From NCBI GenBank assembly GCA_963210345.1, contig OY723402.1, positions 6,738,312-6,802,311 of the forward strand: a stretch of 64,000 nucleotides of DNA, written 5' to 3'. Positions 10,768-21,980 of this stretch are shown piece by piece (the stretch's first letter is position 1; every line of letters starts with the position of its first letter). The stretch is from Inga oerstediana (Eukaryota; Streptophyta; Magnoliopsida; Fabales; Fabaceae). A model generated the notes under the pieces. The model saw nothing but the letters and a program-made list of their open reading frames with translations, was not told the origin of the DNA and did not search any database. The translations under genes were made by a program, and so were the position numbers.

Positions 10768-11929
10768 GGTTCCTATTAGCTCCATGACTTTAAAAATGTG
10801 TGTGTTTTTAACTTCTGTGTTTGTCTACCTTAGTCCCTATCAGCTCCCTGACTTTATAAAGGTGTGTTTTTTTAACTTGCGTTTTTGTTTCAGTTACCAA
10901 TTTTTACGTTAATGAATTAATTAGTTGATAAACTGGCAATTAATCAATCAAAATTATATAATCATGTAAATCTCATTTATTAGGGAACTGGTGGTTTCGG
11001 ATTTACCATTTTTTGCCAGAAGTTTTACCAATTATATTTAAATCCTTGTATTGGTGAATTCATATCTCAATTAATGTGAATAAAAAAATTATCAATTTTT
11101 CGTCACTAATTCTCAATTAATAATTCCCAAATAACTTTCTTTTTATATTTAAGATGGGAGAAATCTCTCGTCAAATCAACTGATATCAATACTTATGTCC
11201 TAATTAATGCACATAATATCAGGTCAAAAAAACTGATGTACATAATATTATATCCTAATTAATAACACCCCAAAATTTTCGTGTAAAATACTACAATATC
11301 GTTTATTAGGAAATTGGTTGTTTCCGGTTAACCAATTTTATTTAAACCATTATATCTGTGAATTAATATGCATAAAAAATATCAATTAATAATACCTAAA
11401 TAACTTTCTTTTATATTTATTATGTGAGAATCTCGCCTCGCGTCAAATTAACCTATACCACAATCAATATTGTGTGTGTGCCAATTAATGTACATAATGT
11501 TATATCCCAATTAATAACACCCCAAGAATTTCCTTTTCTTAAAAAAAATTATAAATTTATTGTTTCAAAATTTGATTGGTTTCTCAGTGATGTGATTCCG
11601 TTTTCACGTTTTATTTATGATAATGTGATGTGATTGTTTTTCCTTCAAATGTCTAATATTTGACCATATGACTTTATTAATATAGTGTATTAATATCCTA
11701 ATTAATAATATCTCGATAACTTCCCTTCTTATATTTTCAAAAATTTCTTATGTATTTTAAAAATGATGGATTTATTATTTTGAAGTCTTATTTTTTCAAT
11801 AGTCCAGTGTCTTACTTTATTAATATACACAATACAGGTTCTTGGGTATTAACATATCCCAATTATTAATAATTAATAATATTAATAATATCCTGAAAAC
11901 TTCATTTTTAAGTTTCCGAAAATCTCTAA

Positions 11930-12678
11930 TAGCCTGTTTGGTTCGATTTCATGAGAAAGGATTATATATAATCCTGATGTAACAAAACGATTACAGTGTT
12001 TGGTTGAGCTTTTGTAGTGTAAAGAGGATTACATTTTGTAATCCTGATTACATCATTTGATCATTTTGATGTCAAGGGGATTACACTACTAGGATTTATG
12101 AATGAGGATACAAACATCCTGTAATCAAGTGAAAAAGATATTATTGCCATTATAATTTTTTAATTTGACCAAAGTGCCCACCCATATATGATGTTAAATA
12201 TTAAATAATTACCATAATTAAATATTAAATGAATTAATTAATAATATAAAATTTAAAAAAAAATATTGGCCACTAAAATTTTTTTTAAAATTATATTCCT
12301 AATAATATTCCCACGGTTAAATATTAAAAAATTACCATGAATTCAATAGGCACACTGTAAAATATTTTCACTGTTAAATATTAAAAAAATTGTTATGAAA
12401 CCAACATGCACACTACACAAATTAAAAAAAAAACTACCATGAATCCAGTGTCTACATTATACATATATGTGTATATAGGAGTAATTTTGTCTCTTACTAT
12501 ATTATTATCATGTATTCTTATGTTCGATGTAATCCAATCAAACATTTTTATACATATGCATAATATTTCCTTAATGACAAACTAAACAAATTCATATAAC
12601 TGTTATATTATTACATTCAATTATATTGTATTACGTTCTATTATATTACGTCTTATTCCGTGAATCATTCAAGCACTA
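11930..12678. mobile_element. TIR-bearing DNA transposon remnant (copy 1)
   Basis: Same element as 1127-1867, beginning TAGCCTGTTTGGTTCG and ending AGCACTA with imperfect inverted termini. No coding capacity. Confidence 0.5.
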
Positions 12679-13069
12679 ATGCATTTGAAAATGGATGAAT
12701 TTATTATTTTGAAGTCTTATCCTTCAATTGCCCAGTGTCTTGTCTTATTAATATGCACAATTAATACACGCAATATAACTTATCTGGGTATTATCCCACA
12801 ATCCTCAATTTATAGATCTCAATCCCAGAATTCATGATCCTACATACATAACTTTCAATTTAGGTATCATCTATAGTGATCTAACCATTAAAGGGGATAA
12901 TAATAAAAAATTACCTTATCTTTCTCAAATCAAGAATGGTCAGTAATATTAGCCACAGTTTCACGGTTATTTAGCATACTTATTTTAACGGTGCTGCATT
13001 CAAATATTTCATTGGGAGACTTAGAATTAATCAATAGTTAGCAGTTAATTGACTGGTTGATTAGGTGTT

Positions 13070-14690
13070 GGCGGGTTTGATCCCAAATATAAAACATTTA
13101 TCTACTTTATCTCTTATTCCTCTTATGGAGACATTCTTTCTTCTGCTTTCCATTTTACATGTTTGGTATCCCAGTGATTGCATTTTGGCCATGGAGATGG
13201 TTAAGTTTATATGATTATATGGTGAAGTCTTGATGTTCTCGATGAAATATGGGTTTATCGACATGAGGTCTGCATTATACAGTGCAATCACATGGGTTTG
13301 ATATGGTACTACATGGTATTAGAGCTACAAAAACAACGAGTCAGGCTGATAATTCCATATTCCAGTTCCAGACATTAGATTTATTTATCTGAAAAGTTAT
13401 AAATTTGATCTTGATAGTTTTTAATTTAGGTCGCGTTACTTTCCTTGTAGCTCCAAACAGAGAACTATTATTTATTTAGTACCTCTGGTAGCTTTATGGT
13501 ATTTTCAACATTCCATAATGCCAACGACAAAGTAAGTACTCCCTCCGGTCCTAATTATAAGATAAAGTTGATTTTTTTGGAGAAATTAAGGAAGTCAATT
13601 AAATTACTTTAGAGTATTTTTATTTTTATTTTTTTTCTCCAAACTAATTAATTTGACTAATAAACTAATATATAATCTAAGGATACTAAAAATATAAACA
13701 CTCTAAAGTAATTTAATTGGCTTACTTAATTTTTCCAAAAAAGTCAACTTTATCTTATAATTAGGACCGGAGGGAGTACTACATCTAATTTTTAATATAA
13801 GAATTAATTGAGGATTAAATTTGATTCTAAATATAAGACATCAATATACTTTATCTCTTATTTCTCTTATGCGAGACATTCTTTCTCTTGATTTCCACTT
13901 TACATGCTGGGTATCCAAGAGATTGCATTTTGACCATGGAGATGTTTAAGTTGCTATGATTATATGGTTAAGTCTTGATGTTCTTGCTGTAATATGGGTT
14001 TGTGGATAGGAGGTTCGCTATATTTAAGTGCGATCCCATGAGTTTCACTTGGCACCAGAGGCAAAACAATGAGTCGGGATGATAGTTCTATATTCTAGTG
14101 GTATGCTACTCATTTATCTGAAAAGTCATAAATTTGATTTGATAGTTTTTAATTTAGCATGCGTTACTTTTCTTGTCTTGCAACCAAACGGAGCACCATT
14201 GTTTATTTAGTCTCTCCTACGACTTTCTATTATCTTCAACATTCCATAATGCTAATGACAACGTAAGTACTACGTACATCCGAAGCTAAATATAAAACAT
14301 TGGTCTATTTTATTTCCCACTTCTCTCACTTGAGAGTTGAGACATTCTTTCTTTTGAATTCCATTTCACATGCTGGTATCCAAGTGACTGCATCTTGCCC
14401 GTGGAGATGACTAAGCTGCTATGATTATATGGTTAAGTCTTGACGTTCTTCATGTAACATGGATCTATAGAAAGGAGGTCCCTACTATCCAAGTGCAATC
14501 CCATGGGTTTGACATCGTACCAGAGCCAAAACAAGGAGTCAAGTTATACTAGTAGTTTTTAATTTAGTGTGTTACTTTCCTTGTTGTGGCCAAAAGGAGC
14601 GCCATCATTTATTCAGTTTCTCAAGTGGCTTTCTGGTATCTTCAGCATTCCATAATGCTAATGATAAAGTAAATACTACCTATTACCCTT
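13070..14690. repeat. Three degenerate tandem repeats (~400-450 bp) upstream of exon 1 (copy 1)
   Basis: Three related blocks share the order GATTCTAAATATAAGAC-like, CATTCTTTCT, GGTATCCAAGTGA-like, CATGGAGATG, ATGATTATATGG and TTCCATAATGC. They start near 13070, 13800 and 14270. A Stowaway-like MITE splits blocks 1 and 2. In copy 2 (29110-29920) only block 1 and a hybrid of blocks 2 and 3 remain. No coding function is apparent. Confidence 0.6.
13539..13776. mobile_element. Stowaway-like MITE (copy 1 only)
   Basis: 238 bp with long inverted termini starting CTCCCTCCGGTCCTAATTAT and ending with the complement, flanked by TA on both sides. The empty site is seen in copy 2 (AAGTACTACATCT at about 29585). 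It therefore inserted after the unit was duplicated. A relative lies in intron 15 of the main gene (47097-47330). Confidence 0.85.
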
Positions 14691-14843
14691 AATACAAGGA
14701 CGAATTGGAGATTGGATTTGATAAAAAATAAAAGACATTATTATGTTATATCTCCTAAATTTATAACTTTTTCCTAAAGCATACATATTTGATTGATTGA
14801 GAGTTTTAGCTAAAGGCAGTCATGATGAAAGATATTTTTTTTT

Positions 14844-15469
14844 AGGGAAAATACCAGCTAGGTCCCAAGCTAGAGAATTAATCTCAAAAAAGTCCCTTTG
14901 CAAATTCCAATGTCAGAAAAGTCCCAATTTTTTTTTTAGGGAAAATACCAGCTAGGTCCCAAGCTAGAGAATTAATCTCAAAAAAGTCCCTTTGCAAATT
15001 CCAATGTCAGAAAAGTCCCTAGGGACTTTTCTGACATGGATTCCCAATGACCATTTACCAAAATACCCCCAAGCAATTTAACCACTGTCATTGGTTACAA
15101 CATGTTCTGCTATATTTACAACATCGTAAGTCATATTAACAACATAATCAGTTACGTTTACAACATGTTACGTTATATTTAATGAGTTGTAAACGTAACT
15201 GAAGAGGTTGTAAACGCAATACAATCACGCATTTTATATATATGTTGTAAACGTAACTTACTATGTTGTTAATATAACTTACGAAGTTGTAAATATAGTA
15301 GAACATGTTGTAACCAATGACATTGGTTAAATTGCTTGGGGGTATTTTGGTAAATGGTCATTGGGAATCCATGTCAGAAAAGTCCCTAGGGACTTTTCTG
15401 ACATTGGAATTTGTAAAGGGACTTTTTTGAGATTAATTTTCTAACTTGGGACCTAGCTGGTATTTCCCT
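14844..15469. mobile_element. Foldback element with ~235-bp inverted arms (copy 1 only)
   Basis: The core element 14938-15469 begins AGGGAAAATACCAGCTAGG and ends with the near-complement. The arms (about 14938-15172 and 15235-15469) are almost perfect inverted repeats, and each contains the smaller palindrome AGTCCCTAGGGACT. The first ~85 bp of the element is duplicated in front of it (14844-14927). The flanks are runs of about eight T on both sides, probably the target-site duplication. Copy 2 has the empty site near 30055-30070. No coding capacity. Confidence 0.8.
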
Positions 15470-16372
15470 TTTTTTTAATGATGAAATATAAGTATTTTTT
15501 TTCTTGTCAACAATATGAAAGATAATATTTTAGTTTAACCAATATATATTTGCTATAAATAACTAAAATAACATCCAAATTGGTCTACTAGCACTTATAT
15601 GAAGGATAGAAGGTAGTGTGCTATAAAATTTAAATAATAATCCAAGGTACAAAATATTACTTCCTTTAATTTTTAATATAACAGTCAGTTGAATTTTTTA
15701 GGAATCAATGAAACTAAATAAATTACTTAATTATGATATATGCTATGAATAATTAAATTATATATTAATTTATAAATTAGATAAATTTAATGCAGTAATA
15801 ACAAAATGGAGGGCCGAGAATCTCTCCTTATGACAGCTATGCTGTGATTTTAACTTTCTCTTATTTTTAGTCTCTGTCTAAATAAATGAAAAGTATATTC
15901 TCCTCCATGTTTTATTTTCTGTCATAATTTTCTTTCCCCCATTTTTTTGATTTTTTTTCTGAAAAAAAAAGAAAATACCATTTAAATTTTAAAATTTAAA
16001 ATTAATCCTATTATTTATAAAAATATAACATCTGATAACACATTTTAGCAGCAGGAAATATTGAGATTGTAAGGGTGATGTGCTATTTTCTTATGTTTTT
16101 TTTCATTTTTAATCCTCGTCTGTTTTTTTTTTGGAACTTCGCTTTCATTCGGGCGAACTAGAAACACTCCAGAGTTGTAAGAGCTGATATCCGGCGCGCG
16201 GCTAATCGTCAGCCCGATAGCCTCCGTTTGAGATAGTTTTCTTTCATTACTTTCTCGCAAAATCAGGCAACCAGTCCCGAACACACCAGAATCAATCATT
16301 TGATAAAACGAACTCTCTTTACTTTTGATGTAGTGAGATCACAAACATCGGGAATCATTTCTCGAATGCACA
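15470..16372 (+). promoter_or_regulatory. Upstream/5'-UTR region of exon 1 (copy 1)
   Basis: The last ~340 bp before the ATG (16030-16372) are nearly identical to the region before the intact gene (30620-30961), including the GC-richer stretch with GGCGCGCGGC. I see no unambiguous TATA box. The inference is that this truncated copy kept the native promoter and 5' leader and could still be transcribed. The farther upstream part is AT-rich with nothing recognisable. Confidence 0.45.
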
Positions 16373-18551
16373 ATGACCAAAGAAACGCAATTCCTCGCTC
16401 GTCTGGCCGCTAATCACCTCTACCTCGCTCAATTTGAACCCCTGCGAGCTATTCTTCTTGCTTTTCGAACTCGAAACCGTGACCTAGCTCGCTCTATTTT
16501 ACAGACCATCGTTGCTCACTCGGGTCGATTCCAGAATATTTTATGGACACCCTCTTGTTCATCTCCTGCTCTTCTCACCCACTTAGCGACGATTGAATTG
16601 TTACAATTCGATAATGCTTCTTCTGAATGGAACTTCGACTCAGAAACGCTGCGATTACGCGCGGAGTTTTTGTTGTTAGTTCAAAATTTGATTGACCTGC
16701 TGTCGGAAACTACGGGGAAGAACATAAGCATAGATAAAGAAAAAGATATTTTAAAGGACACAGGAAGTTTAGAGGACCAACGCAGTAAGTTGGATAAAGG
16801 GGAGGAATCAAGAGAAGGAAAAGGTGACTCGGGCAGCCGTATGAGAATTCTGGATGGAGTTTTGGAACTGGGAATGAAGAGGCTGAGGCCAGAAGCGGAT
16901 GTCGAAATGGACGGGGCCGAGACTTCGGTTTCTGGCCGCGTTGCTCCTTTTGAAGAAGGAGAGTTGATGTGTCTGAGGAGTGTGATTTTGAATCATGCAG
17001 ATATTTTTGATGCACTTTGTGGGAATATACATAAGCAAATTAGACAGTGGGAGCGCTACGTAGCAACAACAGTGGGGAAAGTGACGATGTCCAGGTGGTG
17101 TTGTTGGAAGAAGAGGATGTCAGAATACTCGGTTTAATACTAAAGACTGTTCAGGTGGTTCATCTGGGTGCGATGAAGCAGGGTATGAAAGCGAGTGATG
17201 CGGAAGAAGCAGTTTCACACATTAACTTTCTTCATTTTGATCATGGAGTCGAGGAGTCTGAGTACCGGTATATCCATTTTCTATTGCCCTGTTTGCCCGG
17301 CATTAATCTCGGATATCTTAGTCTGATATTGATTCCCTGTATTATGATCTTCAAGCTTGAATTTCTGGATTATCTTCATTTTGAAGGGTTGCCGTTGCTT
17401 ATCAATAATTAATGATGTGAATGACTGATAATACCTGTCTCTGCATTACTCTTCTCCCTTAATGTATTCTTCCTTCCTACAGTGTGCTTAAATGAATTGA
17501 TCTTTTTGTTTGTCATCATAAACAGAGGTATAGAAAGCAGCAGTTTCTGGGGTAGCCTATCATTAATTTCTTCATAAAATAGAAGTGATGCTAATTGTAA
17601 ACACTTATATTAATGATGGGTCCAATGAACATGTTGGCCTGGTTTATAAGAGAAGACGAGGGAGAGTCTACTAAGAAGCCACTCATAGAGAGGAGGTTTT
17701 ATTTATTTCCCTATAATATTAGAATTATTCAGTTTCTTTTATTTATGTTGACCCTTTTTTGCTAACACGGCAAGGTTCCAATCCATTTTAATTTTGGTAC
17801 CAGTCCCAAACTCTGCCCTGGTGATTCAGTTCATTATCAGCTCCCTAAAAACTACAAAGAACAAGGACTCGATCAAGTGCTAATCAACAATACAATAATC
17901 TTTACTTTTCTGTTTGATGATACTGAAAAGTACTGTAGACAGGCACTCCAAACTTTAAATAGGGTCTCATTGCAATTTAACTTGCTGCTATAATTTGAAA
18001 GCAAATTTATTTGACACATTGTAAAGAATTAATATTCTCATTGGAACATTTCAGAATTAATTTAAGATTTTTTAATCTTGGAATGAAGTGAAAGTTGGTT
18101 ATTTTCATCATCTTCTATTATGCGATTCTTTGAAAATATTTTCTAATGAGGATTTTTTTTTAAAGTAAATTCTCTATCTCTCCTTTATAAAAGCTGTCCA
18201 TATGCATACACTTGAATTAATTTACAGTGGCATTTACCAGTTGGTAGGATCTGCAGAGATTTGTTCATTTGTCTAAGCAAGGTCTTTCTTGCTATTGGGA
18301 TAGTTTGAATTCATATCTCTATTGCTCCTCTGGAATGTGTAAAATAGAAATAAATATTCTTTTGCCTAGTCTATAATGGTACTCATGACATTAATTTAAA
18401 ATAATTTCATGTCTTGGCATATCTTTTGTCCCATGACGGGAAATATTTTTCTGTAGGTGCTATTTGATGTTGTGCCAGGAATAAAATTCCAGGAAGCCAT
18501 TGAATTGATCAGCATGGAGCCAATTGCTTCCAATTTGGCTGCTTGGAAGAG
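16373..18551 (+). pseudogene. ZFYVE26-like gene remnant, copy 1 (exon 1 + exon 6)
   Basis: Exon 1 (16373-17267) is 895 nt against 896 in the intact gene. A run of five G at 31663-31667 is four G near 17073-17076, shifting the frame so that translation stops at 17137 after 254 codons. Intron 1 is joined at ATT (17341-17343) to intron 5, deleting exons 2-5. Exon 6 (18457-18551) follows intact. A transcript could splice exon 1 to exon 6 but would not encode the protein. The copy ends in intron 6 at 20244. Its first ~230 residues match the intact gene closely. Confidence 0.9.
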
Positions 18552-19241
18552 GTGTGCCCGTCAATTTCCTTATCCTTTTTTTCCCTCATTTGATGGGATG
18601 TACTGACATCTTGGTATCAACTCTGATATTACCACATTGAGGTGCTGGTTGTGGCAAGTTATTGTTACCTAATTGGGCTGCAAAATGCCATTCTCCGTTT
18701 GAGTAGCGTTTTTTTTTTTTTTTTTGCGTCATAAACATTCTTTGCACTTACAAGGAATACCTGGATGTATCAGATAGAATTTTTTGGTTTGCCAACTCTT
18801 CCTGGTACCTTTGAAGACTATGATTCTTGTAAGCTGCCCTCAAGTGATAACCCAAAGATGACTATATCTAGAATAAAGTATCCTCCTTACTTTCTCATTA
18901 TAAGTAGTATGTTGTATAGCTGTAATTTCAGTTTAAATGTTAGTTAGGGGTAGTTAGAGGAAATAGCCGTTAGAGGATAGGCGCTTACATGATTAGTGCC
19001 TAGTTATCCCTACCCCTGCCTTATTATAAATAGGCAAACCCAATTGTATTTCCTCAGATTGTCAGCATGGAATAACAGTGCATTATTCAGAATTCCCTTT
19101 TGTCTTTCTGTCTCTCTCTTTCGGTCTCTCTTGTCTCTCTCTTTCGGTCTCTCTTGATTCTCTCTCACTTCTTGTTCAACCCCTCTGTTCTCTCTTTCCT
19201 ATCTCTCTTCTCCTTCTATCTTCTTCTATATATCTCTGTTC

Positions 19242-19559
19242 TTTTTTTTTTTTTGATGAATAAATTTTAGGAAGGGGTTCAGGCTTAACCCAATCCAAGG
19301 GCAGGGCCCCTAACTCATGATTCACTGGAGGCCTGTCCCTGTGGGCTCCTGGTTGGCAAGCCGCCCAATCCACACAGGTAGGTAGGGGACTTTCACCCCT
19401 ATTTTTTCACCCCAACTTCACTTAGCTATGGAGATGCCTCCCCAAGTGCCGCAACTGGAGGCATAACTAAATGCCATTCTCAGGGATTGAACTCATGCCA
19501 AGGGGGTCACCCAGGCACTCATTGTCCGCTCCCCTCGCCAACTGAACCCGCGGACGATG
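19242..19559 (-). mobile_element. tRNA-derived SINE, minus strand (copy 1)
   Basis: Same insertion and flanks as 4060-4380, with a slightly shorter poly-T. Because it is shared by copies 0 and 1 and absent from the intact gene, it inserted after the gene segment was first duplicated and before copies 0 and 1 separated. Confidence 0.7.
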
Positions 19560-20058
19560 ATCTACCTGCTGAGTTTTTAGCTTTAAAATGTGATATCTAG
19601 TCATTTGAGATGGATTATTGATATATATATCAACGTACCTATTCCCTATGGGTATGGTTTAAAACTTACCCACATGATGGGATTTTTGTGGGTATTTCAA
19701 GGATCTGGGTTGCTGCACTCTGTATGTGTGTTTGCGAATTAGGTGGACTCCCCATGCATTGCATGGAGTCTGACAGATAAATTTAATTATTTGAGTTGTA
19801 AATAGTGCAGCTTGTTATAGGTTTTGAATTATATTGATAATTGTTTGAAGACAATATCTTTTTGTTCGTGATTTTATAAGTACAAGTCTTGGTTAAATGA
19901 ACCTCAACTTGGGAGAAATTTGTTCAGTTTGAAAGATTTCCTGGCAAGTGGCTTCTTGTCTGGGGATTCAAGAGCGCCCACCCCCCTCCAAAAAAAAAAG
20001 GCGGCGGGGGAAGTTTCTCTATTCTGCAGGACCCACAACTTTTGTGGAATATGTGATA

Positions 20059-20209
20059 AATATGTGTGTTTGGTTCGGTTTATATTTGGACAATAAGTCC
20101 TTATTACGCAAGTCGAGATAAAACTCCTCTCACATACTTACCTCGTATACCGTGAATCACGATTTATAAGCACTTATTACCCAAAAATAAGCTATTCCAA
20201 ACGAGCACA
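20059..20209. mobile_element. Small MITE-like insertion (copy 1)
   Basis: The same insertion as at 4880-5030, in the same flanks. It is shared by copies 0 and 1 only. Confidence 0.55.
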
Positions 20210-20244
20210 TAAAAGTGCCAACATGCTCTATTTCTTTTCACTTC

Positions 20245-20455
20245 TGTAACTAGAATATTCACTGAAGAAGATATATTATTCATGTATACACTAGGTATTT
20301 ATATACAAAGTAGGAGTCTTAGCATTAATGACTCATTATGGTGATTGATACTGTTATGAACATAATTTGCTTACAGATAATAATCATAATCCCTAATTAT
20401 ATGGGATACTAACTATCCCTAATTATGTGGGATAAGTGAAATATTGAAATAGACA
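20245..20455 (-). mobile_element. Solo/chimeric Copia LTR at unit junction (copy 1/2)
   Basis: Same LTR remnant and same joint as at 5066-5276, exactly one unit (15179 bp) later. Gene intron 6 sequence ends at 20244 and the LTR starts at the next base. Confidence 0.75.
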
Positions 20456-21178
20456 CGTGAAACTAAAGGGTAAATTAAACTTTTTTAATTATATAATGGG
20501 ATGGTAATGAGGATTCATAGGGGCGAATGTATGATTGTGGATTACCAATTTTTTGGTAATCATCGTTACCATGGTAAACCTTATTACTATGCTAAAGAGC
20601 AATTAAACAATCTTCTCTTAATAATGCAATCATGATTATCATTGCAGGCATGCATTGAGGTTGAACCAAATGGGCCATAGTTTTCATATTTATCATTTTT
20701 TTTCATAATTTACCCCTATTAAGGCTCCCTCAACAATAAAGAAGAGGGAATAAGGGAATTAAGAAAGATGACTAGGGTTTTTTTATAAAATATATGTCAT
20801 TTTAACTAAATTTCTTTGTCTAATCAAATTAGGTAAATATGTCTTATATTAAGACGTAATGAAATATATTATACATATTCCATAGCTTGAAGAACAAATC
20901 AAGTTTGATATAAAATTGTAATAATAAATCCCAATTCCAGATCCGAATGCAGAATATTAACAAAACGGGCCTCTGAAAAAATTATATTATAATCAATAAT
21001 CAATGGGACCGTTGGGAATCTCTCTTTATGGTTGCTCCGTCTTGCACCTTGAATGGTGAAAGGACAATCCCAAGTGAAAATGAAATGGAAAAAAAAAACA
21101 GAGAGGTCCGACGGCAACCTTGCAATTTTTTGACCCTGTTGCGCATGTGCGTATCGAAATTGTGGAAGGCCTCTTCTT

Positions 21179-21262
21179 CTTTTTTTTTTTTTTTGAGATA
21201 GAAAGGCAAGCCGAGGTTTGATAAAGAAGTACATCCAGGTATAGGTCCTAGAATTCTTTTTT
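21179..21262 (-). mobile_element. Short retroposed insertion with 18-bp target-site duplication (copy 2)
   Basis: Duplicate of 6000-6083. The flanking direct repeats are at 21161-21178 and 21263-21280. Confidence 0.65.
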
Positions 21263-21980
21263 TGTGGAAGGCCTCTTCTTTTGTGCGTGCTTGAGTGTTC
21301 ATTCTAGGAGTATTATGATATTATACCATCTCTGAGGCTACTCATAAAAAAATGAGTCTTGGTTAAATTTTAACAATGACTTGGTTCTTATAAATCAATG
21401 CAATCAGACCTGGTCTATACCGGCTGGTCGATTTTTTCATTTTTTATTTAAAAAAAAAATCAATTTTTTATTTTTTTTTAGAATTTTATTTTAATAATTC
21501 TAAAATCTTCAATTTCTTACCGATTTAGTCCCGGGTTAGTTCTGATTTGACTCTGGTCTGATCCAATGACCCATGACTCAGTACCCCGACCAGTTCAGTA
21601 ACCAATCCGAATTTAATTTCCTTGTTATAAATAGAGTTGAAACTTGGAAGTAGTAGTATTTTGACATTTTCACCCTCAAAAAGACACAAGAAAAGGATCA
21701 AGGAATGTAGAAGGCATTACGTTGACCAAGTAATGGTACCTTCTGAGTTCCTGATCGGTACAAACTACGGTTTTTTTTTTTTTTGTATTAATAGCTCCTT
21801 TGGTTCTATGAAAGATTTTTTGACCTTAGTGGTAAGTTATAACATTCCAATCCATTTTATTTATCATTTTTCTTAAAACTAAAATATAATAGTACTCATG
21901 AATATTTTAGAGAAGTCCAATCACATGTTATAATTAACTAATTTCAATTTCTTAATCTATCTAAATTAATTAAATAATAT

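Larger units (their letters stand above)
5066..20244. repeat. Segmental tandem duplication, copy 1 (about 15.18 kb unit)
   Basis: A complete unit: spacer with AspRS pseudogene (5066-10760), AT-rich TIR element, promoter-like region, main-gene exon 1 (16373-17267), a deletion joint at 17341, then the gene from intron 5 to intron 6, ending 20244. The next unit starts at 20245 with the same LTR end. Line-by-line comparison with copies 0 and 2 shows only scattered single-base differences apart from unit-specific insertions, so the duplication is recent. Confidence 0.9.

Noticed and set aside
14938..15469. MicroRNA precursor from the long hairpin
   Set aside because: Arms of about 235 bp with near-perfect pairing and an empty site in the sister unit indicate a foldback transposon. 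A miRNA precursor would be shorter and less perfect.
16710..17038. Minus-strand ORFs of 76-101 codons opposite exon 1 (also 31299-31627)
   Set aside because: They lie antisense to a well-supported coding exon and are duplicated only because exon 1 is. No domain recognised.
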